DNA of 64,000 bases from Malania oleifera. Its lineage: Eukaryota > Streptophyta > Magnoliopsida > Santalales > Ximeniaceae. This document shows positions 37,170 through 55,100 of the stretch, one piece after another. Where the stretch lies: the NCBI RefSeq assembly GCF_029873635.1, contig NC_080423.1, positions 110,191,087-110,255,086 on the forward strand. The letters run 5' to 3'. The notes under the pieces are model-generated. The model was not told where the DNA came from. It worked only from the letters and a program-made list of their open reading frames with translations, and made no database searches. The position numbers and the translations under genes were made by a program. Position 1 is the stretch's first letter, and each line of letters opens with the position of its first letter.

Positions 37170-37174
37170 AGTTA

Positions 37175-37756
37175 AATGTGTGAGTGAGTGATTACAAGAA
37201 AATTTAGGGTCATTTAGTATCATTATTAGAAGATATAAAAATGAAAAACTATGAAACAAAAGTCAAAAACTAAAAAAAGAAAAGAAAATCTATTTGGCTC
37301 ATATTTATAAAACTAATATAAATTAAAAATAACAATAAAAAATAACTAAACAAAAAATATAAAACTACATAATAAAATAGTATAATAAAAACAAATTATT
37401 ATAATTATTTTAGAAGTTTAATTATCTTTTTATTAATTATATCTTAAAATCCTATTGACATTTTATTTTAATTTTCAAAAAATTATGTAAATAAACAACT
37501 ATTTAAAGTTAATTCTATCTATTGAAGCATTTTGGTAATAGGTTATTAAAACAAATGAAAATCATACATTTTAATTTTCAATTTAAAAAAAAAATAATTG
37601 AAATTTGATAATAGATAAAAAAAACTACTAATTTAAACAAATGTGTTTTCACACTTTATTTGTTTATTGTATAGAAATAAAAACAAAACATTTAAAATTA
37701 AAATAATTCCAATAGAGACCCTTACCGACAATAGACTATACTATTATTAGGTCAAT
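37175..37756. other. Short intergenic stretch between two LTRs, nothing recognised
   Basis: About 580 bp of AT-rich DNA with A-runs and no ORF or motif of note. Confidence 0.6.
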
Positions 37757-39534
37757 TGTAACGACTCCAAAAATAATATATATATAATTGTAAAAAGAAA
37801 TTAAAATTAAAAATTAATTAATTAATTAATACTTATTAATATAATATAATATAATATAATATAATTATATATATAAAAGAAGGCTCAGGATAGGAAATCT
37901 CCTCTCTCTCTCTCTCTCTCTCACCGTCCTCTCTCGCGCTCAATCTCTCTTTCTCTCTCTTATTTTTTCTTGCATTTTCAGTCAAATTGAAAAATAGACA
38001 TCATTCCAAGGTGCCATCTCCACTCTCCAAGGATTTAACCGGAGAAATTTCATCATCTGAATACCGTAGGTACACTTCAAGGGTTATGGTAAACGGACTA
38101 GATTATGTCAGGTTTCATTTTAAAATATGTCTGATTTAAATTGATTATTTTATTTTAATTATATATTAAACTGCGGGGATTTGATCAAATCGGGTTTTTG
38201 AGAATATATTTTGGAATTAAATTAAACTGCAGGGGTTTGATCAAATTGAGTTTTAGGGAATATATTTTGGAATTAAATTAAACTGCAGAGATTTGATCAA
38301 ATCAAGTTTTTAGGAATATATTGGAATATATGTCTGGGTCAAATTAAACTGTGGGAATTTGATCATATTTTTATTTTAATTATATTCGATTAAATTTAAG
38401 TATATGAATTTGATGATATTGATTTTATTTTAATATTTATGTGAGTAAAACTGAAGTACGTAGATTTGATCATGTCGTATTTTATATAAATGTGTTCGAG
38501 TTAAATTAAATATGTGAAGGTGATCATACCTGCATTTTTAATAAAATATACTCGAGTATATTATTATATATTTTCTCCAGTAATTTATTAAATTATAATT
38601 AACACGCAAATTGTGTGACATGAGTTTAATTTATTTTATTGCATAATTAAGCATGTTGGAATTTTTTATGAAGTAATATTTATTATGTGTTTTATTGTTA
38701 ATTTTATTGTGTTATATATATTACGTGTTTTATTAGGAATAATGATGAGAGTATTACACTGTTGTATTGCATAAATTACAATTATATGTTTTAAGAACCT
38801 TGATGAGCCGGATGTGGTGAATGCTCGGTACTGTAACTACAGAGGAATATTAGTGCAGCCACACTGTTGTGAAAGTGTTGGCGGTGGATAGTCAGTTTGG
38901 CCTGAGTAGGGTTGTATCTACTTGTTTCCAGATTAGAATGCAATAGACAAACTGATCTTATTGACATAAATTTTTGACTTAACTTTGGCGATTAACCAAT
39001 GCTAAGTCCAGTCTTCGGACCGTACAACCCGATCATGAGGGTTAAACATGACATGTGTTGGTCAGAAGTTATTCTTTTGTACATATTTGTATGTTTATGT
39101 GATTATGGTCATTTAATAGGCCCGAATAATGTTTTGGAGAAAAGCATGAATATTAATTTATATATGTGACTTACATTTTACAAATGCAATTTTTATTAAA
39201 GTTATTAAATATATTTTTTCATTGTGAAACTTATATCAGTCACACACTGATAATAATTTAGTTCTTACTTACTGAGATGTGTCTCACCCCAATTCTTATC
39301 AAATATTTCAGATACCTTGAGGAGCATAACCGAAATCAGAATAGCGTAGCGGAAACGTGAGTGGGGTTTGAAAGCGTAATTTAGATTAAATATTAAATTT
39401 GTTATTCTTGTATATTTTAGAATTTCTAAGGATGTATTAAATTTGACATTGGAGATATTGTTTTAATGAAGTTATTTAATATTCTGGAAAAATGAATTTG
39501 AGGTCTTCCACTGTATAAAATTCGGGTCACCGCA
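37757..39534 (+). mobile_element. 5' LTR of a TGTAACG-type element, followed by a primer-binding-like site
   Basis: Copy D. Starts TGTAACGACTCC and ends GGGTCACCGCA. It is followed at 39537-39546 by TGGTATCAGA, the usual start of a plant tRNA-Met primer-binding site, so this is the left LTR of an element whose interior is gone or unrecognisable. It keeps the family blocks (GTGGATAGTCAGTTTGGCC, CCGTACAACCCGATCATG, ACTGAGATGTGTCTCACCCC). A minisatellite of about 60 bp built on GGGATTTGATCAAATC spans 38164-38480. It is more diverged than the other copies and probably older. Confidence 0.65.
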
Positions 39535-39546
39535 GTTGGTATCAGA

Positions 39547-39590
39547 ATAAATTTTTGGGCTACCACATCAATGCTTTTAAAGGGTAAGTC

Positions 39591-39629
<39 letters not shown>

Positions 39630-41150
39630 GATTAATTGAATAGTAATAAAATTAGAGCATTTTCGCTTCAACATCACTCCATTACTATCTTCATCATGTA
39701 TAATAATATGTGTCCAGTAGAATTATAAAATGTGACTGGTGATAAAAATATGTGATCTTTAATTAGGTGTATTGCACAATCAACGATTTTCAAAATGATA
39801 TTTGGTGAACTATCAGTACATGTCGGTCCAATAAGTTTGGTTTGTATTGTACATAAAAAAAACATCATATATTTTATTTTTTAATATTTATGTAAAATAT
39901 AATGAATAAAGTTTTCTATATTATTTTTAACGATAAAAAAATTCGTACAACGTATATATTATACACATTTTAAATAAAAATAAAAATATTGATTTTAAAA
40001 AATATTTTTTTGAACAAAAATGATTTAAAACTTAGCCCACAATCCAAATTTTACTAGTTTTATCGACTTCTAAAAACTATTGGTTTGAAATTTAACCAGA
40101 TTTAAAGTCGGTCGGAGTTAAAAATTTTTTACCGATCAATTTGGTTCAATTTTTAAAAATACTAAACTTTACAATTGAAGTTCAAACTTGTCCCACATTT
40201 TAGGGCTAGGCATGGGGTAGGACGAACCTTCTAGATTTGTCTTCCCCAATAGATTCATTGTAATTTCTATTATTTAAAAAAAAAATAGAAAAAAAAGCAT
40301 TAAGAATTGCCATAGGACTTGGACCAATGCATTGCTCTATGAAGTGAAATTATATTTATTTCATTAATTGGAAACATAATTCAACCAAAGTGCATGCACG
40401 TGGAACACAAGTACAAATAGAAGTATGGAGTACTTACTACCTACCATTTTCTAAATTAAACCAATGTGGACTTTTCATGTTTTGTTTTTATTTTGTTTGC
40501 AAATTTTGACTCATTAAACTCTCTAGCTAATCCCTTTTTTTTTTCCCCCACTTTTTGATTAAGAAATATCTGAATTTTATGATTAAATTATATAAGTTTA
40601 TTATCACGTCAGTAATTACTAAGATCAAATAACATTGCGTTTGTAGATCCCGAGCCATGACTACGAGCTATATTTATTTATTTTTTATTTTGCATCGTAC
40701 AAATGAGCTAGTTGGATCCTAGAATTGAGCAAACAGAAGACTTTTTTTTTTGTCCCACCAATTACTTGATTCGGAGAATTTTTGAAAATGTGAATTCCGA
40801 CTTCTTAGTAAATGCTCAAAATTTGTTCGTCTTGAAAATTTTACTTGAGTACGAGATTCTCTTCCAATCTAACATACCCACAAAACATAAGAATGTATTT
40901 ACCCACCTAATTTTTTGAATAATTTATCTTGAATTTCCATGAAAATTATTACATAGAAAATTTTGAGGGCATCTTAACTCCTGTCCTCGTGATGATCTAG
41001 ACAGAACGACTTGGCCATAGACCCACAAGAAGAAAGCAAAATCAAGAACAGCCATAAACCCAAAACCCAAGAATCCACTCATAGTTGAAGTGTCAATTTT
41101 CACTTCGCTGTGCTGCTGTCTCAACCCTCAAATCATTAAAGCCTCTTCTT
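39547..41150. other. Intergenic, no gene seen
   Basis: It holds a GA microsatellite (39594-39622) and AT-rich DNA. Positions from about 41100 probably belong to the leader of the 53-aa gene. Confidence 0.5.
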
Positions 41151-41219
41151 CTTCTTATAGTTTTTCTCGTCTTCTACAATTGGAGAGACTGAACTGCCAA
41201 AGAAGTTAAAGAAGAGAAA

Positions 41220-41381
41220 ATGGGAAAGTTGTGCTGCTCAGACTCAGATGACGATGGAGGTCAGATAGGGCTGGTGGTGGCCGTGGCCCTGGCCCTGGTT
41301 ATAGCAATGGCCATCTTCATCATCTGTCAACCCCATGCTCCTGCTCCTGTTCCTGCTCCTGCTCCTGAATTCTCTGCATAA
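41220..41381 (+). CDS. Small single-pass membrane protein with Ala-Pro tail, 53 aa
   Basis: A 54-codon ORF, too short for usual ORF cut-offs, reads as a designed small protein. It has an N-terminal MGKLCC, an acidic cluster (SDSDDD, residues 7-12), one hydrophobic segment (about 16-36, rich in Val, Ala, Leu and Ile) and a tail of Ala-Pro repeats (APAPVPAPAP, 40-49). The twin Cys at 5-6 could be acylated. The start lies after a purine-rich leader (AAGAGAAAATGG). The hydrophobic and Ala-Pro periodicity argues against chance, and codons here are GC-richer than the flanks. I do not recognise a named family; I have an impression of similar plant proteins but cannot confirm it. It runs tail to tail with UBC27. 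Function is unknown. Confidence 0.62.
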   Translation: MGKLCCSDSDDDGGQIGLVVAVALALVIAMAIFIICQPHAPAPVPAPAPEFSA

Positions 41382-42606
41382 TCTCAAATGTTATCGTCTT
41401 TGGTATGTAGATCAATGATACAATGCGAGCGAAAGTTTAGTTACAGGATTAAGAAGATTGATTGTAAGTTGTTTCAAGCTTTCATAGTTGTCCATGGGTC
41501 GAATCGGATGTGTCATTCTTGGAATAGTTGTTGGAGATTCAAATGATTAATGCTTACTTGTTTTATTCAAAGGCAAACCTGTAAATCGCTAGCCTAATTC
41601 AGAAAAGAATGGTTTTCATCCAACTTGTCCAGGGTGGAAAATCAAAATATAATTACAAAAAAAGCTACTAATGTTCTAATTTCCTACTCAAAACTCCTTT
41701 GCACAAACCCGATCTGTGACGCTTTTGTCGTTTCATACATAAGATTTTGGTGTTTTCGCAGAATATCCAGCGAACAACTAAAATGAGAATAAAGATATGT
41801 GAGAGAACAATTAGTGAGAATGCAGCATTCATCTATATTGCTTTTTCAACTAATGAAGCACAGGGAAGTTTGGCAGCACTCAAAACTAAAGAAAAGTCAT
41901 TTCTTTTACAGCCAATCAAAGATCTGCAACAGCTCTTACTCTTCAAATTTAAGAAAGTAAAGATCATTTTCAAGTCAAGTGAAAGTACGCGTTGTTCTAA
42001 ATTTGGAAATATTCTGGAAACAGAGGAGCAAAGTCAAGCAAGGAGAAAAATAGTACTGAAGATAGACTCCAAAGATGAAATTCTCCAGTGACCATTCTCC
42101 TGAAAAATATGCCAGAAAGCTTTGGGTTGGTAGAATTTAACAAGTCATATCATTAAACATATTCAAGCACGCAACACATGGTCAAGAAAAATAAAGGAAC
42201 TGCAACATATTCCACCGGCCTTGCCTAAAAGATTGCACTCCGCACTCAACAGTAGAAAAATAGAAAAATAAGAAAAATAAAAAAAGGTTTCATCCACACA
42301 CACCTTATTACCACAAAACCAGGAAAATGATGGGGAAAAATCTAGCCAAACAGCAAACTTTCTATGCAATTTCCTGTTGAAATTTGTCAGGGACTTTCCA
42401 TACCAAAAGAGCAAGATTTGTTTGTCAATTACATGCCATTGAGATTGAAGAATGACATTAGAAGACTTGCCCTTGAGGGTTGAAGCAGCAGTCTGGACAA
42501 AGATACAATTGCTAAAGAAAGCTAGACCAGATATTAAAAGCTTATATGCAAATTAATCTTGTCTGTATAATTGGAAGTCTCCATGAGGGCACAAACGCTC
42601 CCAAAA
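41382..42606. other. Gap between tail-to-tail genes
   Basis: This gap should contain the 3' UTRs of the 53-aa gene (+) and UBC27 (-). An ORF at 41747-42091 has no recognisable motif and is judged to be chance. Confidence 0.5.
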
Positions 42607-47671
<5,065 letters not shown>

Positions 47672-48195
47672 CTTCGATCGCAGAGAGAGAGAGCGAGATA
47701 GAGAGAAGACGAACCCTAGGAGGGAAAAGGAATCGAATCGATTGAGCTGAAGGTGAGTTTTTTACTCACAGTCTGGTGCTTAGGCTCGCTTTTTAGAGAG
47801 AGAGAAATTTAATTTTATTAAATTAAATTACATTAAATATTTGTTTAAAATTTTTTATTAATTTTTTTTTTATAAACCCAAACTAAGTTTAAAGTTCTTT
47901 AATGAGCTGGTTTAAGAATAGATATTTAATTATTTATATTTAATTAACATTAAATTCTTTAAATAAATATATTTTTATTTTATTTAGTGGTTTGAACAGC
48001 TTATTTAACTAAATATTATTCTGTCTAACTTTATTAATTAAGTGATTGGTTGATCTTCTTTGAATTTACCTTTTAAAAGTTATTAATTACAGTTTAAAAT
48101 TTTTAATTTAAAAATAATCATATCTAATTTTTTTATAAAAAAAATTATAAAATAAATAGTTAAAAATTTGTAAACAATTTATATCATCATAAGCG

Positions 48196-48555
48196 AATAT
48201 AAGATTATTAAAAATTTTGATTTTTTTAAAACCAATTGAATTAAATTTTGGTTAAATCAGTCAGCTGATTTAGTATTTTAATATATATAAAATATATAAG
48301 TAATATATGTAAACTTTTAATATATAATATATTAAAATAAATAAAAGTTTACTATATATATATAATATATAAAATATTTTAATATATAATTATTTAATAT
48401 TAATTTGTACTATTAGGTTAACCAAATTAATCGAACCCAAATATCGAACCGAAAATCAAAAACCAAATCAAACCAAAAAATTTTATAATCGAACTGAACT
48501 GACCGAATTTACTCGATCAATTCAATTTTAACCGAATTATGAAAACGACCATACT
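48196..48555. mobile_element. MITE-like element, family M2, copy 2
   Basis: It shares with 14049-14404 the AT-rich core (TATTTTAATATATA, AATTATTTAATATTAATTTG) and the right arm (TCGAACTGAACTGACCGA, AATTTACTCGATCAATT). The ends are more decayed. It lies between the UBC27 start and the TGGGCY cluster. Confidence 0.55.
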
Positions 48556-48809
48556 TTAGTAAAGTCATGTCAAGTGAGTTTGATCTTCATTTTTTATATC
48601 TTTTCAAAAGTAAAAGTTAGATTGCATTTGTATGATAGATAATATTTTCAACTTTTAAAACTTAACTTTTTAACTTTTTAACTTTTTTTGACGAGTTTTA
48701 AGAGGTACATATTTAGAACTTTAAAAGTTTAAAAAGTTATTATTTTTCTAATAAATTATTCAATTTCGTTATCCTTAATTAACATACATTAGAACCACAG
48801 GCTTTCCAG

Positions 48810-49010
48810 TGTTGGGCTGTATTAGAGGGATGAAGGCCCAATTGCCAAGGGAAGCCGAGCCCAATTTCCTCCCTACAATTAGTCCACACACCCAAATGAC
48901 AGACAAAGCTCACTTTCCATGGCCCATTAGAGTTGCTAATTGAAGCCCCTACACCCTATGGACTGGGCCAACTTCCCCTTTCTGAAGGTCCAACTTTAAC
49001 TCAGCCCAAC
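48810..49010. promoter_or_regulatory. Cluster of TGGGCY/RGCCCA (site II-like) motifs
   Basis: Within 200 bp there are six GGGCT/GCCCA-type hexamers: near 48813, 48835, 48857, 48920, 48964 and 49003. Site II elements (TGGGCC/T), bound by TCP factors, are typical of promoters of housekeeping plant genes, often in clusters. This GC-richer island stands out in AT-rich DNA between the divergent UBC27 and Atos-like genes. Which gene it serves is not shown by the sequence. Confidence 0.4.
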
Positions 49011-50199
49011 CAAAAGAGGTGCTTTGGAAAGTATATATTTATCCGAAAAAGTATTTATTTAAAAATAATTCATGATTAATTATTATAAATAATTTTTAAA
49101 ATAAATATTTTTAATTATTTATTTTTTTAAAAAAATTAAAATATTTATTTTTAAATATATACTTATTTAAGTATAAATTGAATATTACTTAGACATAATA
49201 ATTTAATATGATTACTTTTATAATAACTATTTATTTTTTAGACATTCTAAATGAAGACTAAATCTTCTCAGCTTTAACAGAATTTGAACATCCACCCCTT
49301 TATTTTTTTTTTCTATTTATGACATAAGATGTTTCTTATTTAAGAAAATTGTTCCATATTAGTTACAGTTAAGTAATGTTTGGAACTCACAAATTGTATT
49401 AAAATTTTCACATGATTTGAAAAAAAATATAATATAAAATTATTTTAAATTTATTCTGAATACACGTAAATCAAAATCCAAACCCTAACATCTAACTTCC
49501 AAATAATACCTTAATTGATTTAGTTTTTAATTCCAACAAACTTTCTTTATATATGGACCTTTCATTTTCAAAAGGTAACAATGAATTTATAAGATTTTAA
49601 ATTTGCAAAAAAATCATACTAATTAAATTATACAATTAAGGATCATTGACTATTAAATTTGAGTCATAAAAGAATGGGATCAATTACACTAACAAAAATT
49701 AAAATCTTGTGGAGAATTAATTTAAGAAAAACTAAAATTGATCTTCAACTTATTTTATAATAAAATCTAACCCCATACCGTAATATAGAAAAATTTTTAA
49801 TTCATGAATGAATAGCTATTTTCATAATTTTATACAAACTATATAAAAAGAAAGAAATTTTCCTTTCATTGAGAATTTAAATTTAAAAATTAATAATTAT
49901 GAAAATCTTGAAATATATATATATATATATATAATTAAAATATTTCAAATTCAATGTATGCATTTTTGAGTAAACAAATCTTAATTGAACTTATAGATAT
50001 CCAATAAATACAATCTGCTTATAATAGAATTTTATATAAACCGACTAACTTTTATTTTCAATGAATGATTTAATATCATGTGAGTGATGAATTTGATTGC
50101 TTGATTGTAATAATTTGTTTATATTGAATTGTGTTTAAAATTTCACATAAACCCTAATTTAATACTAAAAAAATTCCACACATTATATAGGTGGAGGTT

Positions 50200-52159
50200 T
50201 GGTGGTCATTTTGGGGAAAGGTTGGGGCAATCTTTGTATTTAGGCGTGAACGTAGACAGACAGGGAAAAGTAGGAAAAAGAGAGCCGCAGACACAGAGCA
50301 GAGAGAGAGAGAGAGAGAGCATGTGTGGTTTTCTGTATGCGGTTTGGTTTTCTAAGTACATACATACAGCCAGAAATTTCTGGTTAAGGGGATGACGCAG
50401 AATTATTTGGGAGGCGTACAAAGAGAGAAGGAGAGAGAGAGGGGGGGAGAGAGGAGAGAGGGGTATAGGGGAATGCCAAGCACCTCTGAAACTGCAGAAG
50501 AGTCACGCAGGAGAAGTAGGAAGAAGAAAATCTTAGAATGATAGAGAGGAAGGGGATATGGGTTTTGATGTTGTGATTGTTTGACCCAAAAAATTGTTTT
50601 GATGGCCACGATCTATGGGTTTAATCTGTGCTTGCAAGTTTTTCGAGCATGGTTTATGGATGATTTTACTAAATGATCATAAAGCTTTGCGGGTGCGTCC
50701 TCTGATCATCAGAATAAAATTTTTTGATCATCATCGTCGTTGTCGTTTTTTTTTTTTCTTTCCTATCACGATTATGGTTTTTTTTTTTCTTCCAATATTG
50801 TGTGGGTGTTCTCTAGTTTGGGAGCTGAGAAACTGGAGGAAAATATAGGAAAATAAAATCTTCGAATTTTGTGTTTGATTTTCAGTGGACCGTATAACTC
50901 TAACTTTAACTGATTTAGATGGTGTGATGTTGGGTTGAGTTGGGTGGAATATTTGGGTATCTGGGTTCCGAATAACGAATAATATGAGATTCGAGGGTTT
51001 GAAATTCCGCTATTTTCCTGCATTTTCTGTCTCATCAAACGAGGCATTGTGAAAATCCTAGTCGGAACTGGTAGATGAAGGTACTTTGATGCAGTTGATA
51101 GGTCTATGGAAAGGGAAGATTGGGTCTTCTCTGAATTTGTGTTTGCTAGTAGCTAGTAGCTTTCATTTAGTTTTTCTATGTGGTTTATTTTGCCTAGGAA
51201 TTCACTCTGGAAGTTCTAATTTCAAATTTTGTGTCTCATCGATTTGAAAATATGGGGTTCTGAAGCTTACATTGTTGTTACATTTTATCTTGGAATTTTT
51301 TTGGAGGGATTTTGTTACGGTTTATAGGCTCTGCTGACTTCATTTTAGTCTTATAAAGCTTAGAACATGGTATGTACATACATATATATTCCTCTAGTGA
51401 TCCTCAATGATGATCTTCATTTTTAGGTGGAGCTAGTGCTTAATATAAGTTGCCGACAGTTGTAATAAGCACTACCATTTGATCATTAAATGATCTAAGT
51501 TTGTGTCTGTTTCTGACAAAACTACAAAATTAGACTTAAGATGAGGAATATGGTTCTTCTCTCATTAGGGTGGAGGGGAAGAAAGAAGGTAGGGGCAAAG
51601 AGCAAAGATAATCTGCTATGAGCATCTTATGCTCTTTTCATGTTCTCTGTCTTTATCTTCATATACTCCTAGACCTGAGTTGCTTCTGAGCAATATGCTG
51701 ACATTATGCTTTGATTTGTGGACTAACCTCGAATTACACAATTTGTTTGAAAGTTGGATTCTGTGTTTTGTGCATAATTTTCTCTACACAATCTTATGAG
51801 GGTGTTGTGGTTGAAATGGATTTATGGGAATAGCAATAGGCTGGGAGATCATAGTTGTAGAATGGACTTGGTTTAGTTGGAAATGCATCTTACATCTTCA
51901 AATTGTTGCTGAATTAAGTGCAAGGTTTTAATCTTCTTGGATAGAACTGCTCGGTTGGCATTTGGCAATTTGAATTTCATTTGCTCATTGGGAACACAAT
52001 ACTAGATTTGATCCTTCATTCGGAATATAAGACTAGATTTGATTCTTTTGCAGGAACACATTGAAGAGAGCACAAAGAACAGAATAGAGAAGATTGGATA
52101 GGGTAGCTTAAAGGGACACTCTTGAAGATTTAGGAGGACAATATAACAAAGCAGGGTAG
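50200..52159 (+). promoter_or_regulatory. Putative 5' leader region of the Atos-like gene with a leader intron
   Basis: A GA-rich tract at 50285-50320 and 50425-50465 resembles plant 5' UTR sequence. A good 3' splice acceptor (GATTCTTTTGCAG, ending at 52053) lies 106 bp before the ATG at 52160, so an upstream untranslated exon and an intron of roughly 1.5 kb are likely. The matching donor and the transcription start were not resolved. No long ORF in the leader is convincing. Confidence 0.45.
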
Positions 52160-55100
52160 ATGGGGTTGCCTCAAGTGTCCACTAGCATTGCAGAAGAAGT
52201 AGCAGCATCACTGAGCACGTTTGTGCAAACACCGCCTCGATTTGTTGGCGTGAGCAGCTGTGATGTAAATGGGATGCATGGGGGAAACTTAGGAAATCGA
52301 GTGTCAGGGGATTTCCCATGCTCTTCTTTAGGAGATTTCCAAAATAAAACCATCTTGGATTTTCAAAAGGATCCAGATGGTCTGCGTATGCAAAAAGATG
52401 GCACATCCAACAAGCATAGGTTGAAGCTTGGTCCTACTGATAGAAATGGATGGTTGAGTTGTAGAAGTGGGCGGCATATTCATAGCCCTATTTCAAGGAT
52501 TGTGGGTTTTGAATCTAGGGCATTGAATTGTCCTGGTAATGTATTTGAGGGAAATGAATTAGATCAGGTTCATTCATCTGGTGGTGTGGTTAATACCACT
52601 GGCAATGCAACTGAGACAGCTGGGCCTCTGGCTAGGAAACGGTTATTATCTCCTTTAAGTAGCATGCTTCTTCCAGATCAATTTAGTGGTGATGCTCTTG
52701 ATATTAATGGGAGCAAAAATCATGGTGATTCCCATGTTGTTAGTGATAATTTTAATGTTCATGTTTCACAAGAGAACAAGAAAGCTAATATCGGGAATAC
52801 AAATGGTTTGAACACTCGATGGTCTGCTTCTAGTTTTACAGACTGGAGTAGTTCACTGGATGATTGTTGTGGGATGGACTCCATCCTTTTCACCGATGGA
52901 CCTCTGGTCAAGAACAAGACCCGTTTGCAAAGTCTTTTTTTATCTTCATGTGGACATGACTACTCTGGAGAAATGACTGAGCTAAGGCCCCAAACAGGGG
53001 AAATAAACATGACTCCTAAAAAGATGGTTTCGCCTCTGTTGTCTTTGTCTCCTCTAGGTCCAAAATTCCCTGAAAGAATGACAAATGCAAGAGTAAGTAG
53101 GGATATTGGGAGAGAGCTAGATGACAACTGCTTGACTTTGAAGGATATGGAACAGTCACTAGATGGAACTGTCCTGGGAGTTTCTTGTTCTCAGAAGAAA
53201 GAGGACTTTGGGCGATACAGCGCATCATTTAAGGATTTTGATATTTTACAGAACAAGTGCGACCTGTTTACCCCTGAATGTGAAACTTGTGTGACTCAAC
53301 ATTGGGGTCGGAATACTACGCATACTCCTCATTGTGTCAAGTTTGTTAAAACTCCGAGTGTACTGCCTGTTAGAAGATCATTGGTTGGTTCATTTGAGGA
53401 GTCCCTCCTGTCAGGTCGTTTATCAGCTGGGAAATTCAGTAAGGTGAGCTTTCAAATATTGTGATAGACGGTGTTATTCATGTGTGGAATTCATAACATA
53501 GACACTGGACTTTATAATTAATCAATTTGTTCTGATTCTAATTTTTTATGCAGAAAATTGATGGTTTCCTAGCTGTTCTTAGCATCACTGGAGGAAGTTT
53601 CTCTCCACAATCTCAAAAACTTCCATTTTCTGTAACTAGTATGGATGGAGATAGCTACTTGCTATACTATTCTTCAATAGATATTGCAGGTCATTTCGCA
53701 TCAAACAGGTTTAAAGGCCCAAAAATGAAGAGAAGCCTTAGCATTGATGATTCACGGGCAGAGAAAAGCCGTCTTCGTATACCTATGAAAGGCCGGATAC
53801 AACTGGTACTTGATCTCACTGGCTCTCAGCATTTATCGGCTAAAATTTTGAACACTAAGTATTGTTATTATTTGCACATAGGGCAATATATGTAATACTG
53901 ACTGTTATTTTATTTTTAAAATAATTTTATCAGAAGGTATCAAGGTAAATCTACACTTGATTCTGCGACAGATATAGCTTATGTAGAAAATAAATGATCG
54001 AATAAAACGCGAAGGATTTGGTGGGAATGTGGGATAATTAATTGATAGTATGCTCTGGTTTTTCTTATTACTAATTTACCAGTGATTTTCTCTTTCTAGA
54101 AGGGGAGATTTGGTACTGTGTAAATGTAGTTATACTGAATGAATTTGATTCCTCAATCTTTGAAAGGTACCGTAAATCTCATGCTTAATGCGTAATATTT
54201 GGGGATTTGCATCTGTGATCTGCTTAAAATCACCTTCTGAAACTTCTAAAGGATGCTATTTGCTGGTTCAATGAAAGAATCAAAGATTATTTTGTTGTAA
54301 CAAATGCTTCTGCTGGTATAGAGTTTTCCGACATGATGACTTCGAAATGAAATGATTGTAAGGCTGGAATTGGTGCCCGAGATGGCTGTTGATGTGGAAA
54401 AGTAAAAGCCAAGGTAGGATTGAACTCATCAAGTAAAGCCCATGGCCACGTTTGTGTCAAAATGATGCCATATAGTGTTAGACACTATTCTAAATGACAA
54501 TTTACAAGATATGAGCTTATGCATCCTTTTTTGTGGTGCATGTGTAGTTGCTCTCAAGATTTGTTATTGTTGAGAAGTGGTTTATATTCAGAGTTGCTCT
54601 ACTCAAAGTCTTTAAGCAATGGGAATGTTTTGCCTGGAGTGCAAGAGGGTCAAAGGTCCTCAAAGGCGCAGTGTCCTTAGATTTTATGTATGGGGGAGCC
54701 AAGGGTTGAAACCTGAAGGCCATTATTCATTTGAGAATGGTGGACGTTTTGTTAGGCCTCTGTGGATGTAAACACACAGTTGAACCAGATAAATTTGTTG
54801 TGTTCGTTTCTTCCTTTTCTCTATGTTTTTCTGTTTGCTGTATGTGTATGTGCACTTCTAGCAGGTTAGTTTTCATAACAGTTTTGTTTATCATTAGAAG
54901 ATTTGTGTAGTTCTATGACTTGCATTGAAGGTGTCTACATAAACTTATGCATGCATGTGTTTGTGTGCGCGCGTGTTTGGGGGCATCTAAGTTCTTAGTT
55001 TTAATGCAAAAATGATATCTTGTGGGCTCTTGTGCCAAGAGTTGGTTCTGTTTCTGACAAACTGAATTTTCCTGGCAGGTTCTGAGCAATCCAGAAAAGA

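Larger units (their letters stand above)
47760..50200. other. Divergent intergenic region between UBC27 and the Atos-like gene
   Basis: It contains AT-rich DNA, an M2 MITE-like element (48196-48555), the TGGGCY cluster (48810-49010) and an AT microsatellite near 49913-49933. No gene was seen. Confidence 0.6.

Noticed and set aside
41747-42091. 114-aa ORF between the 53-aa gene and UBC27
   Set aside because: No motif, and it lies where two 3' UTRs are expected; Lys/Ser-rich composition fits chance reading of AT-rich DNA.
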